Position numbers and translations under genes: made by a program
Assembly (NCBI RefSeq): GCF_002021565.1
Contig: NZ_MSZX01000012.1
Location: 27 to 64,026, forward strand
Origin: Paenibacillus selenitireducens
GTDB taxonomy: Bacteria; Bacillota; Bacilli; Paenibacillales; Paenibacillaceae
Length of the DNA: 64,000 nucleotides
Direction: 5' to 3'
The notes under the pieces: generated by a model
Told to the model about the DNA's origin: nothing
The model's input: only the letters and a program-made list of their open reading frames with translations
Database searches by the model: none
Shown here: piece after piece, positions 1-8,225 of the stretch
Numbering within the stretch: position 1 is the first letter of the stretch
Layout: each line of letters starts with the position of its first letter

Positions 1-196
1 CGATCATGCGATCAAATCGTGTATCCGGTCTTAGCTACCGTTTCCGGTAGTTATCCCAGTCTTACAGGCAGGTTGCCTACGTGTTACTCACCCGTCCGCC
101 GCTAAGTTATCCCCGAAGGAATAACTCCGCTCGACTTGCATGTATTAGGCACGCCGCCAGCGTTCGTCCTGAGCCAGGATCAAACTCTCCATTAAA
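1..196 (-). rRNA. rrs: 16S ribosomal RNA, 5' end only (runs off the window)
   Basis: The complement of this stretch begins GGAGAGTTTGATCCTGGCTC and continues with the conserved GACGAACGCTGGCGGCGTGC and GGCGGACGGGTGAGTAACAC blocks, which are universal 16S 5' landmarks. Only about the first 195 nucleotides are inside the window. The helix 6 region and the string of bases after it look like Paenibacillaceae. Transcription runs leftwards from the promoter at 336-364. Confidence 0.97.
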
Positions 197-271
197 GTGT
201 TTGACTTGCTCATTTTGAAACTGACAAGAACATAAATGTTCTTTATTTAATGCTTTAATTCACTCGTTGTT

Positions 272-287
272 CAGTTTTCAAAGATCA
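272..287 (-). promoter_or_regulatory. boxA-like antitermination site in the rRNA leader
   Basis: On the minus strand this reads TGATCTTTGAAAACTG, the boxA-type sequence found in the leader of Bacillus-group rRNA operons, where NusB/S10 antitermination complexes load. It lies about 50 nt downstream of the predicted start and 75 nt before mature 16S. Confidence 0.6.
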
Positions 288-335
288 ATTTCTTTCGTTT
301 CGTTCTCACCAGTGTTTCTCGGTGACAACTTTTAT

Positions 336-364
336 ATCATATCATGTTATCTTCAGTAATGCAA
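336..364 (-). promoter_or_regulatory. sigma-A promoter of the rRNA operon
   Basis: On the minus strand a -35 TTGCAT (359-364) and a -10 TATGAT (336-341) are separated by exactly 17 bp. This places the start about 130 nt upstream of mature 16S. The remaining 365-522 stretch up to the next gene shows nothing recognisable. Confidence 0.65.
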
Positions 365-522
365 GCTTTTTTTATTTCTTTTTTTGAAGTAAAAATCATG
401 ATATTTGGTTTCCATCGCTCCTTCAAGCGGCTGGAATAAGAATATACCATGAATAAGAAAAGGAATGCAACATGTATTTTCTTCCATCCGGAAGCCTATA
501 CAACATCACATTCCTCATTTAC

Positions 523-1650
523 TTAATTAGCTATTCGACGTCGAACCGAATTCTTATCCCTCTTGGCGAAGTCCACGGATGTCACTCTTCCCTTACTAAC
601 ATTCAGATTCGAAATGGAACGTTCAATCTCCGCCACGATCCGATGCAAGTCAGCAAACAAACTGCCAATCTCCATTAGCGTCTCCGCCTGAGCTTGATGT
701 TCTTTATAAGATTCAAATAAATGCAGGTGATCTTCATAAGCTTGGGCAATCTGGAGTTGAATCCGATCCATCCGCTCCGAAGTCGAATGTCTTAGAATCT
801 TGCCGAACGTCGTGATACACTCCGCCGTACTCACCAACGCCCCTTCTATAGGAAGTTCCCGTAAATGTTGCGTGCTTATTTCATGCACCGCGTAGTTCAC
901 GCTAGACACGGCAATTATAATTCGCTGGACCGCATCCACCTGATCCTGCAATGCAGATAACTTCACAGAATCCTTGCGGTAGATGAGATTATACTTCAAA
1001 CTTTTCTGCGCGCCGCAATAAGCATCATTTAATGTACGGCTCCAGTTCATTAATTCCACATCGGCATCATCCGAATTTATTTCCATATAAGTTGCACTTA
1101 CCCTCTTGCTCAACTGCATCATGCGCTCTGCAAGCTTCTGACAAATGCTCGAGCTTCGTTTTACCGCGGACGGCACTTTATTTTCCGGACGAATGGCAAT
1201 TTGAATCACCACAGCAACAAGTGCTCCTACAATTGTTTCAATAATACGTCCTGACGCATATCCTTGTGCTTGCTGAAAGGACATCACCATCACGGAGCTC
1301 ACACCCACTTGCGAGATAATCTGAGGGTTAAGCTTGAAAGCTGTCGCCGCTCCCATACCCAGAAGCAGCACAACGACAATCCCCATAAAATTCTGCCCCA
1401 CATAAGGAACGACAAGTACCGTTACAGCAACACCAATAATTACACCAAATATGCGATACAAACCTTTTTCCATGGTATCCGCAATCGTTAATTGAACCGT
1501 CAACACCGCAGCGAGCGGCGCAAAATATGAAAAATGGTCTCCAAACATCAGCGAAGCTATGGACCAAGATATCGCCGCGGCCAATACCGTTTTGACGACA
1601 TGAAATGTGAGACCCAAGCGAGCGCACCACTTTAATACACGCCTTAACAT
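523..1650 (-). CDS. FUSC / aromatic acid exporter family membrane protein
   Basis: This encodes an inner-membrane protein of about 375 residues. The N-terminal 130 residues hold several hydrophobic segments with the FUSC/ArAE pattern (FAPLAAVLTVQ, then GVIIGVAVTVLV and a GLxxG-rich helix). The C-terminal half is a helical cytoplasmic domain resembling the ArAE_1 C-terminal domain of Bacillus YgaE/YqjA-type proteins. The family is thought to export aromatic acids or related small molecules, but the substrate here is unknown. The ATG at 1650 is preferred over the upstream GTG because AGGGGGTG lies a normal distance before it. The gene stands alone between the tRNA cluster and the rRNA promoter. 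Confidence 0.85.
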   Translation of the reverse strand: MLRRVLKWCARLGLTFHVVKTVLAAAISWSIASLMFGDHFSYFAPLAAVLTVQLTIADTMEKGLYRIFGVIIGVAVTVLVVPYVGQNFMGIVVVLLLGMGAATAFKLNPQIISQVGVSSVMVMSFQQAQGYASGRIIETIVGALVAVVIQIAIRPENKVPSAVKRSSSICQKLAERMMQLSKRVSATYMEINSDDADVELMNWSRTLNDAYCGAQKSLKYNLIYRKDSVKLSALQDQVDAVQRIIIAVSSVNYAVHEISTQHLRELPIEGALVSTAECITTFGKILRHSTSERMDRIQLQIAQAYEDHLHLFESYKEHQAQAETLMEIGSLFADLHRIVAEIERSISNLNVSKGRVTSVDFAKRDKNSVRRRIAN

Positions 1651-1782
1651 GGAGCACACCCCCTACTTTAAGCAATGTTTCTCTGAACAGCCCTATTATA
1701 GCCACTCCGAATTATTAACTTTGTGATAATAATCACATATATCAACAATAATTTTGACATTTCCACATCGATATCAAGACAT

Positions 1783-1815
1783 AAAAAAACCGTAAAATCT
1801 TCGCAGAATTTACGG
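1783..1815 (-). terminator. intrinsic terminator of tRNA cluster 1
   Basis: On the minus strand the stem CCGTAAA/TTTACGG is followed directly by seven T, immediately after the last tRNA of the cluster (tRNA-Leu). Confidence 0.85.
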
Positions 1816-1830
1816 AGTCATTATTGAGTA

Positions 1831-1913
1831 TGGTGCGCGTAGAGGGACTTGAACCCCCACGGTCGCCCGCTAGATCCTAAGTCTAGTGCGTCTGCCAATT
1901 CCGCCATACGCGC
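1831..1913 (-). tRNA. tRNA-Leu (anticodon UAG)
   Basis: The complement folds as a class II tRNA with acceptor GCGCGTA/TACGCGC, anticodon loop CTTAGGA and an encoded CCA end. It is the last gene of the minus-strand cluster Asn-Val-fMet-Asp-Gln-Lys-Leu. Confidence 0.96.
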
Positions 1914-1974
1914 GCGTGGTACTTAATTACTATACTATGATTGAAACTGCTTGTCAACCATATTTTTTAAAAAC

Positions 1975-2050
1975 TGGTGAGCCATGAAGGACTCGAACCT
2001 TCGACACCCTGATTAAAAGTCAGGTGCTCTACCAACTGAGCTAATGGCTC
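1975..2050 (-). tRNA. tRNA-Lys (anticodon UUU)
   Basis: Acceptor GAGCCAT, anticodon loop CTTTTAA, T arm GGTTCGAGTCC and an encoded CCA. An identical copy lies at 52127-52202. Confidence 0.97.
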
Positions 2051-2060
2051 TTACTAAAAA

Positions 2061-2135
2061 TGGCTGGGGATATAGGATTTGAACCTATGCATGACGGAGT
2101 CAAAGTCCGTTGCCTTACCGCTTGGCTAATCCCCA
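2061..2135 (-). tRNA. tRNA-Gln (anticodon UUG)
   Basis: Acceptor TGGGGAT/ATCCCCA, anticodon stem ACGGA/TCCGT around loop CTTTGAC, discriminator G and an encoded CCA. Confidence 0.96.
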
Positions 2136-2155
2136 ACAGGCAATAAGGATAATAA

Positions 2156-2232
2156 TGGCGGAGCTGACGGGATTCGAACCCGCGGTCTCCTGCGTGACAG
2201 GCAGGCATGTTAGGCCTCTACACCACAGCTCC
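2156..2232 (-). tRNA. tRNA-Asp (anticodon GUC)
   Basis: Acceptor GGAGCTG/CAGCTCC, anticodon stem CCTGC/GCAGG around loop CTGTCAC, discriminator G and an encoded CCA. Confidence 0.96.
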
Positions 2233-2266
2233 ATGAGATCCCTTGATTATCATTAATCAAGAATTT

Positions 2267-2346
<80 letters not shown>

Positions 2347-2364
2347 TCATCTAAAAAATATTTA

Positions 2365-2440
2365 TGGTGGAGGCTAACGGGATCGAACCGCTGACCCTCT
2401 GCTTGTAAGGCAGATGCTCTCCCAGCTGAGCTAAGCCTCC
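2365..2440 (-). tRNA. tRNA-Val (anticodon UAC)
   Basis: Acceptor GGAGGCT, anticodon stem TCTGC/GCAGA around loop CTTACAA, discriminator A and an encoded CCA. Confidence 0.96.
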
Positions 2441-2445
2441 ATAAA

Positions 2446-2521
2446 TGGCTCCCCGAACAGGACTCGAACCTGTGACAACTCGATTAACAGTCGAGTGCTC
2501 TACCAACTGAGCTATCAGGGA
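2446..2521 (-). tRNA. tRNA-Asn (anticodon GUU)
   Basis: Acceptor TCCCTGA/TCGGGGA, anticodon stem CTCGA/TCGAG around loop CTGTTAA, encoded CCA. It is the first tRNA of the cluster. An identical copy lies at 54826-54901. Confidence 0.97.
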
Positions 2522-2610
2522 ATATGTTTTGTTCTGAAGTGTTTCTCTCGAACAGAATCTTAATTTATCACATATTTCGACATAACACAAATGCAATATT
2601 TTCCATACTA

Positions 2611-2640
2611 ACAAAAACAGCCTCACACAGGGTGAGACTG
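2611..2640 (-). terminator. intrinsic terminator of the metNIQ-type operon
   Basis: On the minus strand CAGTCTCAC pairs with GTGAGGCTG across a short loop and is followed by TTTTTGT. It starts about 18 nt after the metQ-like stop codon. Confidence 0.85.
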
Positions 2641-2658
2641 CTCTTCGTACGTGATCCG

Positions 2659-3513
2659 TTAGAATGCGGGAACAACCGCAACGCCATACTTGTCTTCGAT
2701 AAACTTTTTGACTTCCGGAGTCGTCAATGCGGCATCAAGTTTCTTGATGTCCTCACGGCTCTCATCGCCGCTGCGCACGACAATAACATTGGCATACGGT
2801 GAGTTCGCATCCTCACGGAAAAGTGCGGATTTCGGATCAATTTTGGCTTCAAGCACCAAATTCGTATTAATGATAGCTCCATCCACGTCAGGTAAGGATC
2901 TTGGGAGCGTAGCAGAATCCGCTTCGATAAACTTCAAGTTCTTCGGATTCTCTACAATATCTTTAGGTGTCGCCTCGTAATTCGATAAGCCATCTTTTAG
3001 TTTGATGAACCCTTGCTGTTGCAATAGCACCAAAGCTCGATACTCGTTGGATGGATTATTCGGAATACCGATCGTTGCGCCGTCTTGAATCTCTTCCTTA
3101 GACTTTAGCTTCTGTGAATAAAATCCGATCGGTTCCACGTGAACCTTGGTCGCTACTTTGAAGTCGTATCCCTTCTCAGTTTTGACGGAGTCCAGGTAGG
3201 GCACATGTTGGAAGTAGTTCGCATCAATCTGCTTATCATTCAAGGCTGGATTCAATTGGCCTTCGTCATCGAACACGATAACCTCGAGATTCACACCTTG
3301 CTCCTTCAGCTTGGGCTTAACGAAATTCAAGATCTCAGCGTGCGGAACGGCTGCAGCACCAATTTTTAAAGTCACTGCTTTGGACGAACTGTCTGTGGAA
3401 GCTGCTTGAACGGCATTTGTATCATTTTTTGCCTCCTTGGAACCGCACCCCGCTGCGATCAATCCCATTAACATGAAAGATACCGTAATACTCCACCAGC
3501 GTTTTTTCGACAT
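2659..3513 (-). CDS. metQ: MetQ/NlpA family substrate-binding lipoprotein
   Basis: This is the extracellular binding component of a methionine-type ABC importer, tethered to the membrane by lipid. The signal peptide ends in the lipobox IAAGC, and the mature part carries the NlpA-family segments KIGAAAVPHAEILNF and NYFQHVPYLD near the N-terminus. The length of about 284 residues is normal. The start is the ATG at 3513, preceded by GGGGAG at eight bases. It is the last gene of a minus-strand operon after the ATPase and permease. Because a flavin monooxygenase is divergently transcribed next to the operon, the ligand may be another organosulfur compound rather than methionine. Confidence 0.9.
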   Translation of the reverse strand: MSKKRWWSITVSFMLMGLIAAGCGSKEAKNDTNAVQAASTDSSSKAVTLKIGAAAVPHAEILNFVKPKLKEQGVNLEVIVFDDEGQLNPALNDKQIDANYFQHVPYLDSVKTEKGYDFKVATKVHVEPIGFYSQKLKSKEEIQDGATIGIPNNPSNEYRALVLLQQQGFIKLKDGLSNYEATPKDIVENPKNLKFIEADSATLPRSLPDVDGAIINTNLVLEAKIDPKSALFREDANSPYANVIVVRSGDESREDIKKLDAALTTPEVKKFIEDKYGVAVVPAF

Positions 3514-3550
3514 ACTCGCACTCCCCAATCATTCATTTTTATATATAGAA

Positions 3551-4213
3551 TCATTTAAACCGTTTGTTATACAGCGATTTCGAAATCCAATCTCCCGACC
3601 ATTGAATGATCTGAATCAGCAAGATGATGACCAGAACCGTCGCAATCAATATATCCTCACGAAATCGTTGATACCCAAAACGAATCGCTAAGCTTCCTAA
3701 CCCACCCGCTCCAATCGCACCCGCGACAGCCGTAAATTCAGTAATGGCGATAACCGCAATGGTCATACCCCGAACAAGAGCCGGTAAAGCTTCCGGAATC
3801 AGCACTTGTAAAATAATCATAAAAGGCGGCGCCCCGACCGATTTGGCAGCTTCAATTTTGCCGGCGCTTACTTCCTTCAGCGAATTTTCAATAATCCGTC
3901 CTAGAAACGGTGCCGCACCAATCGATAACGATACAATCGCCGCCGTAGGGCCAAGTGTCGTCCCAATGATAAGCCGTGATAACGGAAGCAACAGCACAAT
4001 TAATATAATGAAAGGAATGGAACGCACACTGTTAATCAGTGTCCCAATGACTTTGTGCAGGACCGGCGATTCAATAATGCCGCCTTTCTCCGTCACAACC
4101 AAAATGATCCCAAGCACTGTACCGATCAGCAGCGCGAACAAGGATGACCAAGCTACCATATACAAGGTCTCAAGCAGTCCTTCCCATAGCAGCTCGAACA
4201 AATCGTCTCTCAT
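3551..4213 (-). CDS. metI: MetI-type ABC transporter permease
   Basis: A 220-residue integral membrane permease of the BPD_transp_1 superfamily with about five membrane segments and the methionine-family coupling region (EAAKSVGAPPFMIILQVLIPEALP), where the EAA motif docks on the ATPase. The ATG overlaps the stop of the ATPase gene by four bases (ATGA), so the two are translationally coupled. It forms the channel of the MetNIQ-type importer. Length and topology match MetI/MetP. Confidence 0.92.
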   Translation of the reverse strand: MRDDLFELLWEGLLETLYMVAWSSLFALLIGTVLGIILVVTEKGGIIESPVLHKVIGTLINSVRSIPFIILIVLLLPLSRLIIGTTLGPTAAIVSLSIGAAPFLGRIIENSLKEVSAGKIEAAKSVGAPPFMIILQVLIPEALPALVRGMTIAVIAITEFTAVAGAIGAGGLGSLAIRFGYQRFREDILIATVLVIILLIQIIQWSGDWISKSLYNKRFK

Positions 4214-4995
4214 ATTCCCGCTCCCATCCCTTCCATCACGACTCTTTTATCGCGATAATGCTCGATGATGTGGACAAATCTCCGCGCCGTATCGCTTTCC
4301 GGGTTCATGAAGAATTTATCCACGGTGCCGGTCTCCACGATCCTCCCCGCTTCGAGTACAGCCATGTTGCGGCAGATATGCTGCAATACATCAAGTTCAT
4401 GGGTAATCAGGACGATCGTCAGATTCAGCTTCCGGTTAATTTCCCTCAAAAGTTCTAGGATGGAATACGTCGTCTGGGGATCCAACGCCGAAGTTGCTTC
4501 GTCGGATAACAGCACATCCGGCTGGTTCACCAAAGCACGCGCAATACCCACGCGTTGTTTCTGCCCGCCGCTAAGCTGTGATGGATGCAGCTTTGCTTTA
4601 TCCCCCAGATTAACTAACTCCAACATTTCATGAACCCTATGATGAATGAAAGCTTTCGGATGGCCCGCCACTTTTAAGGGAAAGGCGACATTCTGGAACA
4701 CGGTCATGGAGTCGAACAAGTTGAACTCTTGGAAGATCATGCCGATCTTTTCTCTCGCCGCACGTAATTCCTTATCTTTTAGCCCCGTAATGATTCTGCC
4801 ATTAATCTCGATTGTTCCTGTATCAGGTTCTTCAAGTCGGTTCAAACAGCGGATTAAGGTAGACTTTCCAGCTCCGCTAAACCCGATAATGCCGAAAATA
4901 TCCCCTTTGGCAATGTTCAACTGAATATCATCCAAGACGTTGACGGTACTCTTCGGCGTTCTATAACTCTTGCTTACATGTTCAATTCGTATCAA
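4210..4995 (-). CDS. metN: MetN-type ABC transporter ATP-binding protein
   Basis: The cytoplasmic ATPase of the importer. It has Walker A GFSGAGKST, the signature LSGGQKQR, Walker B VLLSDEATSALD and the H-loop histidine in VLITHELD. At about 261 residues it lacks most of the C-terminal NIL/ACT regulatory domain that longer MetN proteins (about 340 residues) carry. That suggests no feedback inhibition by intracellular methionine and is compatible with a different substrate. The start is TTG at 4995, preceded by AAAGGGGGG. No S-box (SAM-I) riboswitch was found in the 280 bp upstream. Confidence 0.88.
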   Translation of the reverse strand: MIRIEHVSKSYRTPKSTVNVLDDIQLNIAKGDIFGIIGFSGAGKSTLIRCLNRLEEPDTGTIEINGRIITGLKDKELRAAREKIGMIFQEFNLFDSMTVFQNVAFPLKVAGHPKAFIHHRVHEMLELVNLGDKAKLHPSQLSGGQKQRVGIARALVNQPDVLLSDEATSALDPQTTYSILELLREINRKLNLTIVLITHELDVLQHICRNMAVLEAGRIVETGTVDKFFMNPESDTARRFVHIIEHYRDKRVVMEGMGAGI

Positions 4996-5065
4996 GCAAC
5001 GTCCCCCCTTTAACAAAAAAAACTAACCATTAACACGCAAGATCTCTCACGTGAATGCTTAGTTT

Positions 5066-5077
5066 CCAGTCGACTGG
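5066..5077. promoter_or_regulatory. perfect 12-bp palindrome upstream of metN
   Basis: CCAGTCGACTGG is a perfect palindrome about 70 bp upstream of the metN start, in the leader or promoter region between two divergent units. It is a candidate operator for a dimeric repressor. No function is proven. Confidence 0.4.
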
Positions 5078-5212
5078 TCAACTTAAGTATTTTGTTGTTT
5101 ACGTTAATACCAAGTAAAACTATCGTTTTAATAAAGTTAATACATCACACGGCTAATGTCAACAGCTTTTTTTCAGGATATATAGACAAATCCTATAATT
5201 GATTTGAATTCC

Positions 5213-5226
5213 ATATAACGTTATAT
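5213..5226. promoter_or_regulatory. perfect 14-bp palindrome upstream of the monooxygenase gene
   Basis: ATATAACGTTATAT is a perfect palindrome 50 bp before the TTG start of the monooxygenase. It follows a TTGAAT hexamer (5204-5209), so it would overlap the promoter and could be an operator. Confidence 0.4.
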
Positions 5227-5276
5227 TAATCTTACTATTTCAATCATTTAAATCGGATTAGAGGAGGAAGATCCAT

Positions 5277-6617
5277 TTGACTCGTACAAGACAGATCAAA
5301 CTCTCGGCCTATTTGGTAGGGACAGGGATGCACGTAGCCTCGTGGAGACATGAACAGGCACAACCGAATGCCAGTCATGATATCGACCATTACATCCGTT
5401 TGGCGCAAACCGCTGAGCGGGGGAAGTTCGATATCGCGTTCATTGCAGACAGCCTGGCGATCAATGAGCAGTCCCACCCCAACATCCTCAATCGGTTCGA
5501 GCCGATTACGCTCATTACGGCATTAGCTTGTGCTACATCCAAAATCGGTGTTGTGGCTACGGCCTCTACCTCTTACATCGAACCCTTTAATCTAGCGAGA
5601 TTGCTGATGTCAGCGGATCATATCAGCAAAGGCAGAGTCGGCTGGAATATCGTCACGACTCGCGATTTGTCAGGAAACACCGCGCTAAACTTTGGCGCAA
5701 CACAACATTTCGAACATCAATTACGCTATGAGCGGGCTGAAGAGTTCGTACAAGTCGTGCAAGGGCTATGGGACTCTTGGGAAGAAGATGCTTTTCTCTA
5801 TGATAAGGAAAGTGGACGATTCTTCGATCCCGAGAAACTTCACCGCATTCATCACCAAGGCTCCTTCTTCTCTGTCCAAGGCCCCCTCAATATTGGCCGC
5901 TCCAGACAGGGTCATCCGGTGCTTGTTCAAGCAGGCAACTCCGAGGCAGGTCAGAATTTTGCCGCCAAGACTGCTGAAGTGATCTTCTCGATCAAATACA
6001 ATCTTTCCGATGCGAAGCAATTTTATCAATCCTTCAAACATAAAACCGCCTCCTACGGACGGTCTCCCGATGATATCTATATCCTACAAGGGATTTCGCC
6101 CATCATTGCTGCATCAGACGATGAAGCATGGCAAAGATTTCATGCATTAGAAGCACTTATTACCGACGAACAAGGCATCGGATTCTTGTCGGATTATTTT
6201 AGGGATGTCGACTTTACGGGATGTACACTAGAATCTCTTGCTTCAGACGTAAATCTAGGCCAGTTGTCCGAGACAAAATCAGATTATAAGAAACATCAGG
6301 AGGTGATTGCAAGAGAGAATCCGACATTGCGGGAAGTCTACTCGATCTTAACGGGTTCATTAAGCAATGGGCATCTGATTGGAACTCCTGAAAAAATAGC
6401 CGATACGCTCGAATTATGGTTCAACGAACGGGCAGCTGATGGATTTATGCTGATGGCTCCTTTTTTACCGGAAGGGCTAGAGGATTTCGTAAATCTCGTT
6501 GTACCGATTCTGCAAGAACGCGGTCTTTTCCGAACCGATTATGAAGGGGAGACGTTGCGAGACCATTTTCATTTGTCCAAACCAGTCCATCGACATACCC
6601 ACGCCATACCTAAATAA
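5277..6617 (+). CDS. NtaA/SnaA/DszA-type FMN-dependent monooxygenase
   Basis: A 446-residue class C flavin monooxygenase of the bacterial luciferase fold. It is closest in pattern to nitrilotriacetate monooxygenase component A and the DszA/SnaA group: RGKFDIAFIADSLA near residue 50, RFEPITLITALACATSKIG near 80, and SKGRVGWNIVTT near 120. These enzymes use reduced FMN from a partner reductase to attack C-N or C-S bonds; no reductase is adjacent. The TTG start at 5277 is supported by GAGGAGG eight bases before it. Divergence from the metNIQ-type operon points to use of an organosulfur compound as a sulfur source. The exact substrate is not predictable. Confidence 0.88.
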   Translation: MTRTRQIKLSAYLVGTGMHVASWRHEQAQPNASHDIDHYIRLAQTAERGKFDIAFIADSLAINEQSHPNILNRFEPITLITALACATSKIGVVATASTSYIEPFNLARLLMSADHISKGRVGWNIVTTRDLSGNTALNFGATQHFEHQLRYERAEEFVQVVQGLWDSWEEDAFLYDKESGRFFDPEKLHRIHHQGSFFSVQGPLNIGRSRQGHPVLVQAGNSEAGQNFAAKTAEVIFSIKYNLSDAKQFYQSFKHKTASYGRSPDDIYILQGISPIIAASDDEAWQRFHALEALITDEQGIGFLSDYFRDVDFTGCTLESLASDVNLGQLSETKSDYKKHQEVIARENPTLREVYSILTGSLSNGHLIGTPEKIADTLELWFNERAADGFMLMAPFLPEGLEDFVNLVVPILQERGLFRTDYEGETLRDHFHLSKPVHRHTHAIPK

Positions 6618-6618
6618 G

Positions 6619-6642
6619 AAAACCGCCCCTATGGACGGTTTT
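6619..6642. terminator. bidirectional terminator between convergent genes
   Basis: AAAACCG and CGGTTTT form a stem just after the monooxygenase stop and 14 bp from the stop of the small coiled-coil gene on the other strand. A and T tracts flank both sides. Confidence 0.75.
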
Positions 6643-6655
6643 CTACGTATCAACA

Positions 6656-6817
6656 CTATTCACGTAATGCTTCTCTTAACATGGTGGACATGTTACCGTT
6701 CGCAGTACTACGTTGTCCTTTTAACTTCAGAATAAGCTGCTTCAAGCGAGCATTCTCCGTTTCCAGCTCTCGAATACGTTCTTTCAAATCCTGGTCTTGC
6801 TGCTGTATCTCGTTCAT
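6656..6817 (-). CDS. 53-residue coiled-coil protein
   Basis: A small, highly charged protein beginning MNEIQQQDQDLKERIRELE, with leucine-zipper-like heptads (LKERIRELETENARLKQLIL) over most of its length. GGAGAGG lies five to six bases before the ATG at 6817, which decides the start. It follows the AIM24-family gene by 43 bp and was probably co-transcribed with it. No enzymatic motif is present. It probably dimerises or docks on a coiled-coil partner such as the next membrane protein upstream. Function unknown. Confidence 0.7.
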   Translation of the reverse strand: MNEIQQQDQDLKERIRELETENARLKQLILKLKGQRSTANGNMSTMLREALRE

Positions 6818-6860
6818 GGGAATCCTCTCCGTCCAATAAGTATGCATCCTATTATAATAC

Positions 6861-7562
6861 TTATTTGATAATAATGCCGCCAAACGGAATGACTTCCCGC
6901 AGAATTCTTTTGATAAATCCATCACCTTCGATGTCCTGTTCGAGCTGACTGTCCGATTTTCCGGTCTGGACCAATGCATACCCGCGGCCCATGATCTCCC
7001 AATGATAATTCATATGCTGGCTGGCTAGCGTGTTCCCGTATACCCGAGGCGTTAACCTTGCATTCTCAGGATAGGCGACAAGACAACCTACATCAATGTA
7101 CGTCGGGAATTCCGGATGGAGTTCAATCCGATGAAGAGGCCCATGAGACAGAATCCCAAGTTGCCCGTCATGACTGGAAAATTTCATTTTCACCAATTCT
7201 CGGGTAATAATGGCATTCTTTAGTGTCTGCACCTTGCGTTCGACCCGCATTCCTTCGGTATAGAACAACACGTGCTTCCATTCGAACAATAAGTCGCAAT
7301 CATCCTGAATCGGAATCGTCTGCAAGGAATATCCGGCAGGCAAGCCGATCATCAATTGTGCTGATCCCCGAATTTGAGATTGAATCAATTTCCGTTTGCG
7401 ATACATGCCTGTGATATCCATAAGTCGATCTTCTCGATGACTAGGGTTCCCTTGAAACGAAATAATCTGTCGCGGATGGAGAATATGTACAGATTCCCCT
7501 TCTTCTAACTGAAGGGTCACCGACTGTGATAGTTGCGATGCAGATTCACTCCAGACCTCCAC
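6861..7562 (-). CDS. AIM24 family protein
   Basis: A roughly 233-residue cytoplasmic protein of the AIM24/TIGR00266-like beta-sheet family. Typical features are the mid-protein segment ELVKMKFSSHDGQLGILSHG, the stretch PEFPTYIDVGCLVAYPENA and the glycine-rich tail RILREVIPFGGIIIK. The biochemical role of bacterial AIM24 proteins is unknown; the yeast namesake is mitochondrial. Two GTG codons compete as start. The one at 7574 directly abuts AAAGGAG, so the GTG at 7562, with 11 bases of spacing, is preferred. It lies 20-30 bp after a coiled-coil membrane protein gene. Confidence 0.8.
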   Translation of the reverse strand: MEVWSESASQLSQSVTLQLEEGESVHILHPRQIISFQGNPSHREDRLMDITGMYRKRKLIQSQIRGSAQLMIGLPAGYSLQTIPIQDDCDLLFEWKHVLFYTEGMRVERKVQTLKNAIITRELVKMKFSSHDGQLGILSHGPLHRIELHPEFPTYIDVGCLVAYPENARLTPRVYGNTLASQHMNYHWEIMGRGYALVQTGKSDSQLEQDIEGDGFIKRILREVIPFGGIIIK

Positions 7563-7593
7563 GGATGATGACACTCCTTTCTCTCAACCAAAA

Positions 7594-8019
7594 CTAGCGA
7601 TTTCGCCGCCATACCATGACTCTGAGTACCCGGGTCACCGCAAAACATAGCAAAAGCAGCCCAATAAGCGTTAACGTACCTTGAATAATCAGACGCACAT
7701 GTTTCTTCTGCTGCTGATCTTCTTCTTCTAATAGAAGTAATCGTTCGGTTAACTGCTCATTTTTCAGACGAAGCTGTTCATTCTCGATATTTAATTGCTG
7801 CATAACCGTCTCATAATGTTCCTTGCTTGCATTCAAGTTCTGCTCGATTTGATCATATTTAGACTTCAGCTCATTAAAGTCTGAAGGCAGCTCACTTACG
7901 CCAGTAACCCAATCCCAGAACCCTGCATGCGCCTGAGGAACCGGACCTGAAATCGATATCGCGAATAACACCATTAGAATCCATATGAAACTATAATTTC
8001 TTTTTCCCCGAAAATTCAA
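7594..8019 (-). CDS. membrane-anchored coiled-coil protein, function unknown
   Basis: A roughly 141-residue protein with an N-terminal signal or anchor (YSFIWILMVLFAISISG, then an AHA-like cleavage site), a central coiled coil from about residue 45 to 105 (LNIENEQLRLKNEQLTERLL) and a C-terminal membrane segment (LTLIGLLLLCFAVTRVL) with a basic tail. The TTG at 8019 is chosen because AAAGGAGG lies seven bases before it; the longer frame would have to read through this ribosome-binding site. It heads a likely unit with the AIM24-family and small coiled-coil genes. A scaffold or envelope role is possible but unproven. Confidence 0.7.
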   Translation of the reverse strand: MNFRGKRNYSFIWILMVLFAISISGPVPQAHAGFWDWVTGVSELPSDFNELKSKYDQIEQNLNASKEHYETVMQQLNIENEQLRLKNEQLTERLLLLEEEDQQQKKHVRLIIQGTLTLIGLLLLCFAVTRVLRVMVWRRNR

Positions 8020-8141
8020 CAGACCGCCTCCTTTCAAGCTTCGATAGGTTCTGAAAATATATACGATATTTGTCGAATGAAGTTGCAAGGATTGTCGTGA
8101 AATGTTCCATATTGGTGGAATAGATTACTAGATTAAACATC

Positions 8142-8201
8142 AAAAATCCCTCTTAAAGGATACACCATGAGCACTCTCCATGGCTACCTCAAGAGGGATT
8201 T
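8142..8201 (-). terminator. terminator downstream of apbE
   Basis: On the minus strand AAATCCCTCTT pairs with AAGAGGGATTT around a second inner hairpin (CCATG/CATGG), followed by TTTTTG. It lies 25 bp after the apbE stop. Confidence 0.7.
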
Positions 8202-8225
8202 GCGTTATACGTGTGGCTTAGTGGA

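Noticed and set aside
1328-1705. 125-codon open frame overlapping the FUSC gene
   Set aside because: Out-of-frame shadow of a clear membrane-protein gene on the same strand.
2351-2626. 91-codon open frame on the minus strand
   Set aside because: It is a read-through of tRNA-Val and tRNA-Asn; such frames give typical false proteins.
4996-5276. SAM (S-box) riboswitch upstream of the metN-type gene
   Set aside because: None of the conserved S-box blocks or a terminator/antiterminator was found in this gap.
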